Source of the DNA: Blepharisma japonicum
Lineage: Eukaryota > Ciliophora > Heterotrichea > Heterotrichida > Blepharismidae
DNA: 45,565 bases
Reading direction: 5' to 3'
Assembly (NCBI GenBank): GCA_949751835.1
Contig: CATKHK010000154.1
Span: 1-45,565, forward strand
The notes under the pieces are model-generated. The model did no database searches. It worked only from the letters and a program-made list of their open reading frames with translations, and had not been told where the DNA came from. Below are positions 20,661-33,075 of the stretch, piece by piece. The position numbers were made by a program, and so were the translations under genes. Each line of letters starts with the position of its first letter. The first letter of the stretch is position 1.

Positions 20661-21859
20661 ATGAAAAACGAAATAGATGGTTTGAAAGCTCCTCTTCCTA
20701 GGAAAAGAAAGCGATGCAAAAGTCGTGAAGGTGATATGTATTATTTCAACTCCGAAACCAGCCAAAGCGAACAGAAGCATCCATGTGAGAGTCATTATAA
20801 ACAACTAGTAATTGAAGCTAAGCGCTTAAATGAGCTTAAAAACGTAAAATCTAAAACCAAGAGCTTGCTTAATTATCAAATGAGCATTACCGACAATTTC
20901 AACAGTAAGCTCAAAAAACAGAAAGCGCTTTAAACGCAATAGACACTTTAAGAAATAAAACAGCTGAGATCATGATTAGACCAAACAATCCAGAATTAGA
21001 AATGGATTTCCGAGCAACATGCTCAAATTATCAGACCAATTTAAAACTTTATGATCCACCGCTATTATGAGCTTACCAAGATTATCGCATAGCTTATCGG
21101 CAAAAATCATCTCTTTATATTATTTACTCAGAATCAGTCGAGTGAACTAAGTTAGAAATTTATAACACTGAAACTAAAACCAAAGAATCTAAAATATTGA
21201 AAAATCCAAATAAACTAAGCTAAAAAGACTACTATGGCATAGCTCAGCTTCCAAATGGCAAGCTATTCTGTATTTGAAATTATTGATCCCCTAATATTAC
21301 ACTGCTAATTGATGTGAATGGTGGAGTCGAAGTGCTGCCATCTGGAGCTCCTTGCAGATACTGTACATTTATATATTTCAACAACAGTGTATATCGTTTT
21401 GGAGGAAATGATTTAAAACTATCCTATAGATTTGATTTGGATCTAAAAAGATGAATTCAATTAACTCAAATGCCAAGAGTTGATTACTTGTGTAATAGTA
21501 TAATATATAATGGGAATATTCTGATTTCTGGATATTCAAATAGAAATCTCTTATTATACTCAATTGATATTGACTCTTTCTCAACAATTTCTTATGAGTT
21601 TGCAGAACGGAAAAGAAAGATCCTGATAAATATAGAGAGACTGTTTGTGATTGAAGATATTTATGGATCAATCTATGAAAGTGAAATTGGAAGTTACACT
21701 AATTGGAGGCAAATAGGAAAATCATTAATCGATACTTGCTCTATTCAAGTGTATTGTTCATATAATAAAGGAGGAATATACATTGCATGCGGGAGGGTCT
21801 CTTCAAATCCCTCTTATTACAAGTTTGATTTGAATAAAAAGTTAATGAGTAGACTTTAA
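20661..21859 (+). pseudogene. A4: short-form paralogue, frameshifted
   Basis: Starts MKNEIDG with the RKRKR signature, then loses one A in an A-run near 20917, where the frame reads to TAA. The next frame resumes at the RPNNPELEMDF block, meets a TAA near 21220, and then is open to the end with kelch-like VYRFGG, SYRFDLDLKRW (TGA), LTQMPRV and YKFDLNKKLMSRL. The VYRFG and LTQMPRV wording is shared only with A8, its partner in the segmental duplication. The C-terminal 130 codons are intact and could fool a gene finder. Confidence 0.75.
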
Positions 21860-22768
21860 AATATTTTTTTATCAAATAAACTGCTTAAAATAGTTTTATG
21901 ACTCTTTAATGCTTTAGCTTGAAAACTAAACGTTCTTACCAATATGGTTTATACATAAAAATATGATAGGCAAATACATTAAAACTGTAAGGTCTAAATA
22001 ATATAAGCACTTGAATAACTCTTTAATATATCAATACCATCTTTTAGATTTTTCAGATACTATTTTGTCTACTCTTTTCTAAAATAAATTTCAATTATTT
22101 TAAAAAGCAGTACTTAAAGGGTTCAGTTAAATTGTCTATTATTGCTGGCTTTGTTTCTGGGAAATCTAAGTTGAGATCGAAAATTTGTTCAATTCTAATT
22201 AGCCGATCGAGTTAAAAAATTCGAGTGTTGTAAAAGATTCCCAATATTCGAAACTTTCCATGGAGTCAAAGTGACTTTAAACCAAGGCTAAAAATAGGAA
22301 TTTAGCCAGTCTAAAGAAGGGTATAGGCAGCTTTCATTTATTTTGGCAATGTTTTTGATTTTTGTGTAGACTGTTTTTTTGATGCATTCTAAAAGTATTC
22401 GTCAGCAAGCCGTTTTTTCTGAGTTTTTCTTAACCCCTGCACAAATTAAAAATGTGCTTTCATGCTCCAGTGCCAAATTGGTCATTGATTTTAATGATGT
22501 TTCGTTATTAATAATTCCTATATTTTTCAACTGAACAAACCCTGATTTTAATACCCATTTGTTTATTTCTTGAAGATTCAATATATTTTTACCTACTGAG
22601 TCCATGCTATTTTAAAATTTTTAATTTCAATTTGGATAATACAAATCTTATAACACTTCTAATAAATCAATGTTGATATTTAAATCTATTAAATAATTGC
22701 TTTAAAATTATACAATTTTAATAATCATCTTTACTTAAAATCAGCTAAGCTAGTAATAATTATCTGTA
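21860..22768. other. Spacer A4-A5 with 3' block, remnant gene and 5' block
   Basis: 3' block to about 22080, the minus-strand remnant annotated separately, then the A5 5' block from about 22640 (ATCAATGTTGAT, one mismatch to the palindrome). Confidence 0.5.
22080..22606 (-). pseudogene. Unassigned decayed gene, copy X
   Basis: On minus, 22605-22402 reads MDSVGKNILNLQEINKWVLK and on to ESTFLICAGV. Further down the frame breaks and then resembles the C-terminal piece better preserved at 38057-38254 (FKNCDLSKLKFILERVDK). Compared with 38060-38670 it lacks about 45 bases just inside the N-terminus. I do not recognise the family. Leu/Ile-rich helices suggest a helical-repeat protein. Confidence 0.4.
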
Positions 22769-23950
22769 ATGGAGAACAATATAGATGGCTTTGAAGCTCT
22801 TCTTCCTGAGATGAGAAAGCAATGCAAAAATTGGACGAGCCAAAGTAAACAGCAGAATCCATCTGACAGTCATTATAAAAAACTAGTTAGAGAAGCTAAG
22901 CGCTTGAACAGACTTAAGAATATAAAATCTAAAACCAAAATAAAATTGCTGAATTGTCAAATGAGTACTAATAATGATCTCAACAGTGGGCTCAAAGAAA
23001 CAGAAAATGCTTTAAACATAGAAACTTTAAGAAATAAAACAGCTGAGATCTTGAGTATTCCAAACAATCCAGAATTGGAGATGGATTTCAGAGCAACATG
23101 CTCAAATTATCAGACCAATTCTAATCTTCATGATCCACTATTAATGCAAGCTTTCCAAGATTATGTTAAAGCTTACCAGCAAAAGACATCTCTTTATATG
23201 ATTAACTGAAATATAGCCGAGGAGGAAAATAAGTTAGAAATTTATAACACTGAGACTGAAACCAAAGAATTTAAAAACTTTAAGACTCCAGAAATACTAG
23301 ACCTTGGTACTTGCATAACTCAGCTTCCAAATGGCAAGCTATTCTGTTTTAATAATACTTCATGCTCTGGAATTGCAGTACTAATTGATGTGAATGGTGT
23401 AGTCGAAGTGCTGCCATCTGGAACTCCTTGCTCTGAATCATCATGTATCTATTTCGACAACAGCGTCTATTGCTTTGGAGGAGATAACAAGGGATATGAT
23501 TTAAATCTATCTAATAAATTTGATTTGTATCGAAAAATATGAATTCAATTAACTCCAATGCCAAATACTGATAGATGGTGCAATAGTATAATATTTAATG
23601 GTAATATTTTGATTTCTGGATATTCAAATAGAAATCTTCTATTATACTCAATTGATATTGATTCTTTCTCAATAATTCCTTATGAGTTTGCAGAGTGTAT
23701 TAGAAAGGTCCTGATAAATGCAGAGAGACTGTATTTGATTGAATTACGTGGATTAATTTATGAGTGCGAAATTGAAAGTTACACAAATTGGAGAAAAATC
23801 GGAGCCTCTTTAGTTAGGAGTGATCTTCATCAAGTGTATTGCTCATATAATAAAGGAGGATTATACATTGGTGATTCTGGTTGGTCATGGTTTTCAGATA
23901 CCTCTTACTATAAGTTCGATTTGAATAAAAAGTTATTGAGTGAATTTTAA
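22769..23950 (+). CDS. A5: short-form paralogue with truncated WW region (intact)
   Basis: 393 residues; TGA as Trp at the NWNIAEE and KIWIQL positions. The N-terminus MENNIDGFEALLPEMRKQCK jumps to SKQQNPSDSHYKKL, so the GD.YYFN strands of the WW are gone (about 12-16 residues) on top of the short-form loss. A9 shares this, its partner in the segmental duplication. The kelch half is complete, ending YKFDLNKKLLSEF. The linker KSKTKIKLLNCQMST matches A10, not A9. Confidence 0.7.
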
Positions 23951-24504
23951 AAAATTATTTATCAAATAAACTTTTTAAAAATTTTTATACTCTTTAATGC
24001 TTCAACTTGAAAACTAAAAGCTCTTACCAGCATGTTTTATATGTAAAATATAATAGGAAAGTATTAAAAATTGTAAAGTTATTAAAATATAAGCACTTGG
24101 ATAAATCCTTAGTATATGGTATAACTATACAGCTTTTTAGTATTTTTTCAGATATTATTCGCCTGCTCTCTAAAATAAATTTTCAATATGCATAATGCAG
24201 ATCTTATAACTTTGTGTTTGAAATAAATTCTAAGTAGTATTAAAATTTAAATAATGAAAGCTATTTATTCTATTTATCTTGTTTTTCTAAATTAAACGAT
24301 CATAAATAAATCTCAAGAATGAATCTATATATTTAAATAGAAGACATTTATTATTAATATTATTATTGATAAATTTACCTTATAAATTTTTTATATTTTA
24401 ATAAATTAATATTAAATAATCTGCTTGTGATCTCAAACATAAAAGAAGCTAAATTAATATAAATTAATATAATTAATAACACAAAATTAAGAATGAAAGG
24501 CTAT
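23951..24504. other. Spacer between A5 and the REJ-type pseudogene
   Basis: A-family 3' block to about 24235, then very AT-rich sequence without a gene. The convergent REJ-type gene ends at 24505. Confidence 0.5.
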
Positions 24505-27500
24505 TTAAGCCTTAGATTTGGATTCTTCGACTGCAGGAAAAGCTTGAATGATAAAGTATCTGACAATCATATTTATTGTTTCCATAATAAAGATCTCAAC
24601 CAATATCCCCCATAAGAAGCTCACAGCCGAGTATCCACTCCATTTATGACAGAAATCAATGCTTAGCATAACATTCCGACAATTGATCAAAAAATAATGG
24701 CATCCCCGAGAGTTACTGCAGCTGCTGACCACTGTGGAGCTTTAATTCGATCAATGCTAAATGCAACTATCTTAAAGATTTCAGCTGGGATTGTAATTGC
24801 TAAAGCCAAGATCATGTATCCGAAGTAGTTTCCATCATAATTATCAAATAGCGTCTGAGTTGCTGTTTCACTTCCTGAGTGATGTCTTCAGATCCAAAGT
24901 AGAGTAATCCTTCAAGTAATAATTCAAAGATGATGGCTACCACCAAAGTAAATAATCTTGCAATTCTGGTAAATGTTGGTCTGCAATAGAACAGTCCGAA
25001 AGTTAAATGTCCTTCAATTAATTCTTGGAGCTCATACTTGATATCAGCCTCAGGTTTCTCATCATCAGCTGGGCCTGCGACTTGCTGAACAATCGAGTTT
25101 TCTGTTATATCAATTTCTTGAGACTCAACAATTTCGTCATCTGCACTACCTGACTCTCCGCTTTCGACAGACTTTTCTCCTTGAGATGCATGAACACTTA
25201 TATAGTGGCGCATAAGCTCTCTTTCAGTTGGTCTAAGAGAATGAGATGGTGAGTTGTGAAGTAATTCTTGGTAAGGGCTTGAGCAGTTGAAGGATAACTA
25301 ATTCTGTCAATAATAACCATGATTGGAGAAAGAATCAAGCCAAAGAACAAAGTAACAACAAGAATGCAAATAGGAGCATAGTTATCGTCACAACTTAAGC
25401 TTGTTGTTGGGTCATATGGTGGATTGTCACTAGGGTTAATCTCAGTGAGTCTGCACATTGAGAAATGATAGACCTTGAATGTGATCGTTTGAGTTGTGCT
25501 ATTTATTTCTGCTATCTTGCAGTTAGAATCAGTCCAATTTGATGTTGTCTCATTATAATACTGGCAACCCCACGCCATACCCTCTGAAATATACTTGTAG
25601 TAAGGGAACTCAATAAGGAATGGATAGTCTGAAGAGGAGTATGGGACATAGGTTTCATCTGTAGCAGTAAGAGTATAATCTTTGTATGTGCCTGAATTTC
25701 CAAAGCTGAATGTAGCCATATCAGAAAATAGATCATTTGCGTACTTGTGTAGAAATTTGCTCTCATGTTCATAATACTTTCATCATCAAATTCAAGTGTG
25801 CTTGGATAAGTAAGAACTCTGCTCTTTGAGTATTCCTTAGTTGCATTTTGCATTTCTGCTTTAAAGTTTCTGTCTTTATAAATCATGGTATTATCAGTAT
25901 TTTGCTTTCCACTTAGCGAAGTTTGAGTTACTAAGTCTTCATAGGTGGCTTTAATTGCCCAAGTCAGATAAAAGCCATTAATGTACAGAACAGATTGTTC
26001 AAAGATCAATTCTGAGAAGTTGGTACTATTTCCATATTTCAGGTAACTCTCACCTAGCATGATCACTGTGTTCATATTATCTTGGCTTGGATAGAGTGTG
26101 TAAAAGTAGTCAAAATACTCTTAAGCCAAGTTATTATCTGATCATACATACTAATGCTCATCAAACTAGTTTGTCCAGTCATTGAGTAAACAGATCCTAG
26201 AATATTTTCAAGTAGTGTTGTTGTCATGCTGCTTTGACTCTGAACATAAGATTGCAAATCACTCCAAATCTTTGCAAACAAAGAACTATCAATAGAAGCG
26301 CTGGAGCAGAACAAAATAATAGAAGAAGGAATATTATCTGGATCAAGAGTCAATGATAAGTAAGCATCCATTAATGAACTAGTATCTAAACGCCTTGAAG
26401 AAGAGTATTTGCTTACTGTAAATGTTTTAGATGAGTAGTCATTACAAGTGTTAAGTTGATCACAAACATGAGCAGAAACAGCCTGATCACCTGTAGACAA
26501 TTTAGTCGAAATTTGATTTTCTTCAGTTGTGGACCCTATAGTGTATTTTGTGTCTTTTATGCTAGCCAGATAATATTGATATGTGTAAAGAAGTGGATAG
26601 TCTTCATCATCAAGATCAAAACATCCTGTAATTGAAATTCTAAATGTATCAGTCAAGGCCATTCCGCTTTTTGGATATACTTGGGGATTAGCTTGACAGG
26701 ATGCGCCTAAGTTAACTGAGACAGATAAGTCCACACTTAAGCTCACACTACTAGAGTCTGTAATCTTCAAAGTGAAAACATATGATATTCCATCAGCCAT
26801 TGATGATGCAGAAATTGAAAGAGATGGAAGATTATTTGGTGATATATCAATCGATGATTCAGATTTCTGCGATCATATAAATGTAGATCCACTGCTTGCA
26901 AAAACACTTGCTGAGTATTTATTCTTCTCCTGGCTATAACCTTTGTAGCAATTGCTGGGATTTCAATTGAACTAGATGTAGCAACATTGAGGACTGTGAT
27001 AGTGACAGTTAAGCTTGTATATAGTTCTAGTATCTTTTGATATTGTACAAGTTATATCCCAATTCGCACCCTTTACTATTCTTGCAGAAGGAATAGTGAG
27101 TTCACTCTTTGTTTCACTGCTTAGCAAGGCTGCACTATCTGCGCCAGTGCATGTGGGCCCGTCTTCATGATTAGCACATGTCCAAGTATAAGTAAGAGAT
27201 GTTGTAGAATCATCTGGATCTTTAGATTTATTAGCATTAATGGTATAGTCCTTTGATGATGAAATTTGTCCACTACCTTTTGATAGCTCAATGTATAAAG
27301 GAGATGATATAACTTAACCGACACTGTAGCGCTCCCAATAACTGCTGTGACACTATTGTCTTGAGAACTAGTTGCTGTAAAAGAATAAGTACCACCAGCA
27401 GTAAATATGTTCTTAGAGATTGACAATTTTTGAGTTGTAGTACTTGCAGCAAGAGTAGATGCTTTACTATTATCAGGGGTTGATACATATGACCATTTCC

Positions 27501-30500
27501 AAGAAATTGAACTTGTTGATCCTCCACAAATAGATGTCACTTTAGCTTTAACATCTTTGCTATCAGAAGCTTTCATTGTAATTACACTTCCTGAGTCGAA
27601 TGAAACAGACAATGATTGCTGAGGAGAAATCGATGTTGTCACTGATGCTGAGCTTGTTGTATCACTCAACCAATTCTTGACCGTTACAGTTACTGTCAAA
27701 GTTGCGCTAGAAGTTACTGAGCTTAGCTTGCTTCTATCAATTGAAACAGTTGATGATGATGCTGATGTAGATGCAATATAGCTAGTAAACTTGAAAGAGC
27801 AGGAGACATTGTAGCATCCCATGCATAAGTAAGATTGCTTCCAATGATCCTGAAGACTTATCAGCTGAATACGAAAGTGGATCAGAACCACATCCAGGGA
27901 AATAGAGCTTGGTCCTGATAGCTTGACTGTCGGGCTTATGTTAGATAACATAGTTACTGAAGTGCTTAATGCTTGATAGTTGATTGTGCATGTATTTTGG
28001 TATCCTTAAGAATATAGGTGCCCATCCAAATCAATAGTGCCGCTTCTTATTGTGAATCCTGAGCCTAAGGAAATTTTCAAGCTCTTTGAATCAGTCTAAG
28101 AACAAACTGGGCCACTTCCCATTTTTTGATAAGAGTCATAAGTAAGTGTCTTGGAACATGTCGGATCAACTGTGATATCTACTGGAACCTTAAATGTTAT
28201 AGTGATAGATTTATATGATGTACTATAAGATGCACTCACTACATCAGAAGGTGCAAGATATTTCTCGCAAACAACGCATTTGCTATTTGATAAAGTATAG
28301 CCAGAGTTGCAAACACAGGTTTTCGAAGTAGCATCATATGCTGAATTAGCAGTACATGCGCAAGTTGTTCCAGTTAGCTCAGCCTTAGTAATATATCCAG
28401 AGCACTTCTTACTATCATTTGCATCACATGCAGTACAAAGGCTGTTGTATGTTGCTATACAGTCATTTGTAGAGTTCAAATAAAATCCAGAATTGCAAGC
28501 ACAAAGACCATTGGATATTGATACATTGGTTTTGAAAGCTGTGCAAGCAGTAGCTGAAGTACACTTAGAGCATGACGTTGGACACTGAGTGCAATTTCCA
28601 CCTGAAGAATAATATCCACTATCACATGAGCATATACTAACAGTAGTATTTTTAGATGCGCCAGTAATGCATGCCGAACATTTTGTAGCAGTGGTGCAAA
28701 TTAAACAATAACTTGTACATGCTGTGCAGTTGCTTGTGTCTTGATAGTAATTAGATGAGCAAGTGCAGGCCCCATCCTTTAAGTCAGCATTTGCTTTGCA
28801 TTTCTCACATTTCCCATAACTTATAGTAGAGTATGTGTCGCAGTTGGCTAATGAACATGTGCAAGATGTTGATGTTGTATCCCAGCTAAATCCGGAATTG
28901 TATTCTTGGCTGGTTCCATAAGTAGTTGATGAGCAAGTCTTACAGTTAGTAATTGAGCACCCACAAGATTTTGCTGTAGAATCTAGTGTAAATCCAGATT
29001 GACATGTTTCACAGTTTCCATATGTGGTTGTCGAGCACGTTAAACAATTAGCGATTGAGCACTTGCATAATAATGATGTACAACTCCAGGTAAACCAGTC
29101 TTTACATGTACAAGTTCCTGCTGAAAGGTTCATATTTGTTGAGTTTTTGCAAGTATCGCATTTTGAACTGCCTGATCCAGAACAAGTAGAGCAAGTGTAA
29201 TCGCAAACTTGACAAGTAGTAGTCGATATTGAAGCATTCCAATAATAGCCATCTTCGCCTTTACATTGTCCTGGCTTGCTTGATTGACTCATATGAGTTG
29301 TAACTTTGCATTCTTTACAATTAATAGTGCTTCCAGAGCATGAATCGCAACTTTTTACGCACTGAGGAGCACTAGAATCAAAGTATACAGTAATGCAAGT
29401 ACAAGTGCCTGGAGGTCTAGAATTGATCATATTTGATGAGTCTTTGCAGGTATCGCATTTTGAGCTACCACCACTTGAGCAAGTTTCACATGCAGTATCA
29501 CATGCTTGGAAAGTAGTTGTTGATATTGAACCATCATAATAATAGCCCCGCTGCATGTACATAATTTTTATCTTTATAAACAGAAAATTCATCATTACAA
29601 ATGCCACATTCTGTATTTGAGCCAGTCACGCAAGTTTTGCAGTTGGTAACTCCGCATTTTATTGTGTAAGATGATTCATCAGAGCTAGAAGTGCACCCAT
29701 CATTAGAAGTGGTACATTTGGCTGTTGAGCCACTTTCACAAGATTTGAAGTTAGACACTCGCATGTTGAAACACATGATGCTCCATCAGAGCTGGCAGCA
29801 TATCCATCCTTACAAGTGTCACATTTTGTTGTTGGGTCGGTGGTACAAGTTTTGCAGTTAGACACTCCGCATGCTATATTGTAAGTAAGATAATCAGCAC
29901 TTACAGTGTACCCATCTTACAAGTGTCGCATTTTGATGTATAGTCGGTGGTACAAGTTTTGCAGTTAGAAACTGAGCATACGTTGCAAGATAAACTATCA
30001 GAGCTTGTAGCATATACATCCTTACAAGTGTTACATTTGGTTGTGGGTTAGTGGTACAAGTTAAGCAATTAGAAACTGTGCATTCCAAACGTCTTTCTGC
30101 CTTGGATGACTCATTTCTTTTTCTTCCATCGTTGCCAACTTCACTTTTGATGAGGTTCTGGATTAACATGTCTGATACTTTAGGCTCAGCATTCTCTAAT
30201 TCTCTTTCACTTTCAACTCTATCTTTACTAATAGTGCTATCTTCAATTAGGTATTGAGTTGAGCCATCCACTTTTGCATTTTCTAGAATTGATAGATTAG
30301 TTGTATTGTTTACTTCCCCATGATAAATAACACCTTCTTGGGTCTGATGCTGGGAGGACTGGGTTTGAGATTCAGATTCAGTTTTACCTAATTTTATTTC
30401 ATTTCCTTCAAGTTCGCCATCCTGGTGAGAGACGATGCCTTTTTGGATCCAGTGATGGACGGTTTCTGGGCTTGAGCCGGGTGAGCTAGGGACAAAGTTG

Positions 30501-30505
30501 AAGTT
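24505..30505 (-). pseudogene. Large cysteine-rich, REJ/GPS-type membrane protein, heavily frameshifted
   Basis: From about 30505 downward: a Ser/Gln-rich N-terminal stretch, then many CxxC repeats (SNCKTCTT, KCDTCKDGY) of the furin-like/growth-factor-receptor cysteine-rich type to about 28300. REJ-like repeats follow (YTWTCANHEDGPTCTGAD, SISWKWSY, GGTYSFTATSSQD, and at 26700 PKSGMALTDTFRISITGC). At about 25560-25440 a GPS-like segment appears (GCQYYNETTSNW ... VYHFSMCRL). Then come a membrane segment (ICILVVTLFFGLILSPIMVI) and several C-terminal membrane segments to TAA at 24505. TGA is Trp at STFIWSQ. At least a dozen frame changes and in-frame TAG and TAA (near 28098 and 28012) break it. 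The N-terminus is cut by the junction to A6, so the true start is missing. Polycystin/sperm-receptor-like proteins share this order; the role here is unknown. Confidence 0.7.
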
Positions 30506-30514
30506 TGGTAAGCA

Positions 30515-31611
30515 AAATTAATGAAGCAACAAGCTTATAAAGACTACACTAGTGCTTATCGCCAAAAAAATCCCTTATACTATTATAAATGTTAATAACA
30601 GAACTAATTTATATATTTATGATACAGAAACGAAAGTGAAGACATCAGGGTGGTAGAAACTCCTAAACCACTAAACTGGCACTCATGTTTTGCTCAACCG
30701 CCTAATGGAAATTTATTTTTTTTTGGTAAAAGATAACCCAGTTTCTGAAATTTCATTGATAATTGATGAGAATTATAGAGTTCAAGAGCTGCCATCTGGG
30801 AAAATAAGATCAAATTAATCTTTTCATAAAATCAAGGTAAAAAAAAGCAAATATCATAGCCCCTTGCAACTCCTTGCTACAACTCATCATCTATTAAGCA
30901 TTAAATCTTTTCAAAGACTCTATTAGGACTGTATTTTGCAATTGAAGCTGAGATTTCATGTCCTAAAGAGATTTTGGTTTATCAGAGAAAAAATCTGTTG
31001 TGCTATATTTATTTCAATAATAATGTTTATTGCTTTGGAGAGTTGGTAATAACGATGAAAATTTAATTCTATCAGAGAGATTTGATTTGAACGAAAGCCG
31101 ATGGATTAAATTAAAGCCACTACCACAAGCTGATGCTAATTGCAATAACATAATATTTAATAAGAATATTTTGATTTCTGGATGTGAAAATAAAAATCTT
31201 TCGATATCAATTGATAGAAAAAGCTTTAAAACAATTTTTTATGACTTTGCAGCTTACCAAAGAAAAATCCTAATAAATTCAGAGAGAATCTATTTAATTG
31301 ATTATGAAAATGGATCGATATATGAAAGCGAAGTTTTAAATGACACTGTCTGGAGACGAATTGCAGATTCAAATATAAGTCATAATTATTGAGAAGTTTA
31401 TTTATCGTATAATAAAGGAGCAATAAACATAGCTATATACATCCTATTTCAAGATTTTTGAAGAATTGACATTGTTAGCATCAATGCACTGTATTTGACT
31501 AAGCCCATCATAAGAAGTAAAAGACGATATTGCGGCACAGATTTCGAAGGTGGGATTAGATGCTACAAGTTTAATTTAAAAGAAAAACTATTGATTACAC
31601 TGCCTCAATAA
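30515..31611 (+). pseudogene. A6: divergent kelch-like paralogue, 5' truncated and interrupted
   Basis: Homology starts abruptly at the linker (QAYKDYTSAYRQK, matching QAYQDYLQAYQQK). TAA TAA follow soon. VVETPKPLNWHSCFAQPPNG and ELPSG are in different frames. Two inserted stretches interrupt the LPSG-CIYF region (about 30801-30875 and 30905-31010). From 31030 the frame is open to TAA 31611, with TGG at the RWIKL position that is TGA in all the other paralogues. This is direct evidence for UGA as Trp. The end is unusual: after SYNKGAINIAIY it has about 25 extra residues before CYKFNLKEKL. It is the most diverged A member. Confidence 0.6.
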
Positions 31612-31984
31612 ATGACTTAATAAATAGGTCTCATTTAATAATTTTGCGTTATTAACCTTAGAAAATTGCATTTATGTATAATTATTTTTTAATCAATTAA
31701 TAGTATTTTGCATAACCATGCACATTATTAGGGTCAGCTTTGGAAGCAAATGCCGCTGATTGCTTGTTGTTCAATCATCTATATGAGTGAGTAAATGCAG
31801 GTTTGCTAAGACTATTAAATATTCCTATTTCTCTATCATTTGATCTCATAGGCCTAGGCTACTTAAAGATAGACGAATACTCACATCCAACCGATTATAT
31901 TCTTTCTATTCGGGGCTTAGAGGTCTCATCGCGCTCCCCTGCGATAATTTATTAGCTTATAGGAATTAGAAATTAATCAGCCAA
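31612..31984. other. Spacer
   Basis: No gene seen. GC is locally higher near 31850-31935 (AGGCCTAGGC, TCGCGCTCCCCTGCG), unlike the surroundings. No tRNA-like fold was evident. Confidence 0.35.
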
Positions 31985-32004
31985 AAGTCTTTTGCACATT
32001 TTGT

Positions 32005-32366
32005 GCGTGTCTGACTGCAAAACTTGTGCCACCGACCTAACAAAATGTGACGTTTGCAAAGACGGGAGCATTGCCAACAATGATAGTTCATCTTGCACAA
32101 TAACATGCTGAGTGTCTAACTGCAAAACTTGTGCCTCCGAAACCACTTGTGATACTTGTAAGGATGGATATAATGCCACTTCTAATGGACAGTATGCGTG
32201 TCTGACTGCAAAACTTGTGCCACCGACCTAACAAAATGTGACGTTTGCAAGAACGAGTTCATTGCCACCTATGATAGTTCATCTTGCACAATAGCATGCG
32301 GAGTGTCTAACTGCAAAACTTGTGCCTCCGAAATCATTTGTGATACTTGTCAGGATGGATATGATG
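32005..32366 (+). repeat. Tandem repeat of a CxxC module, 191-bp offset
   Basis: GCGTGTCTGACTGCAAAACT occurs at 32005 and at 32196, and similarity runs on for about 170 bases. 191 is one short of 192 (64 codons), so the second copy is out of frame by one lost base. Confidence 0.7.
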
Positions 32367-33002
32367 TCATCTCAAGTGGAAGCAATTGTACAGCATTCAG
32401 GGATTTTTATAAATATGTTTGTGTAATGTCTATTTAGCATGCCCTGAAAACTGCACAGAATGCACCTCTTTAATAAATTGCACATCATGCAAGAGCGGAT
32501 TTTATTTGCGTGATTATGGAAACTCTGTAAATTGCATATGTAATAATAATTTAGCTTGCGAATCTAAAATTGATAATAATGCGCCTACATATTTGTGTGG
32601 GAACCATACAGAACTAAGCTGCAATAGCACTTCATTTGGGTTTGAACTTGACATTGAAGATGGCAAAATATATATTAACTTTGCAGCAGATTTAGGAAGG
32701 CCCCTGAAGAAGAACGACTTTACAATTAAGTATGGAGATAATCTCACATATAATGCTTCTTCGAGCAGCTTATTTCGAGTTGACAACATGCATTATTATA
32801 TTCAAACTGATTTAAGCGATTGCAACTTGCCAATAACTGTTGATTTGCGCTTTAATTTCTCATAGATACTAAATTCAATAATAAGTAGAAGAATTTATAA
32901 ATTTTATCTATTTCTTTTAAGTATGGAGTATTTGTTTATTCAGTTAAAAAAATGTTATTTACCGGAGTAATTTGGTAGTTTAGTAATGCATTATCTATAC
33001 TT

Positions 33003-33075
33003 TGCAATCGGTACGTCCTTATTGATCTAACTATGAAATAATTGCGGAGCTAAACTGTCGATTGCAGTTAGATCA
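33003..33075. other. Interleaved inverted repeats (pseudoknot-like)
   Basis: TGCAATCG (33003-33010) is complementary to CGATTGCA (33059-33066), and TGATCTAACT (33023-33032) to AGTTAGATCA (33066-33075). The order is A-B-A'-B', the arrangement of an H-type pseudoknot. It lies in decayed sequence; function is doubtful. Confidence 0.3.

Larger units (their letters stand above)
19970..24235 (+). repeat. Segmental duplication, copy X (A4-A5 unit)
   Basis: Unassigned sequence, A4, the unassigned remnant at 22080-22606, A5 and its 3' block occur in the same order and orientation at 36000-40280, displaced by about 16.03 kb (20661 vs 36673; 22769 vs 38832). Homology may extend left into A3/A7. A4 is broken while its partner A8 is intact. 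Confidence 0.8.

Noticed and set aside
21378-21671. Minus-strand ORFs opposite the kelch half (also at 35362, 39643, 41245, 43968)
   Set aside because: They recur because the paralogues recur; all are antisense shadows of the same coding block.
24856-24872. Possible 17-nt GT...AG intron in the REJ-type gene that would restore the frame
   Set aside because: Known heterotrich introns are 15-16 nt, other breaks in the same gene have no such GT...AG pair, and one-base loss explains all of them.
28000-28100. UAA/UAG read as glutamine (as in many ciliates)
   Set aside because: The intact genes end consistently at TAA/TAG at homologous positions; in-frame TAA/TAG occur only in copies that are also frameshifted.
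31840-31940. GC-richer patch considered as a tRNA or structured RNA
   Set aside because: No cloverleaf, T-loop or anticodon arm could be drawn.
32005-32366. Short tandem repeat considered as a CRISPR or satellite array
   Set aside because: Only two units of 191 bases, coding for cysteine-rich modules; no spacers.
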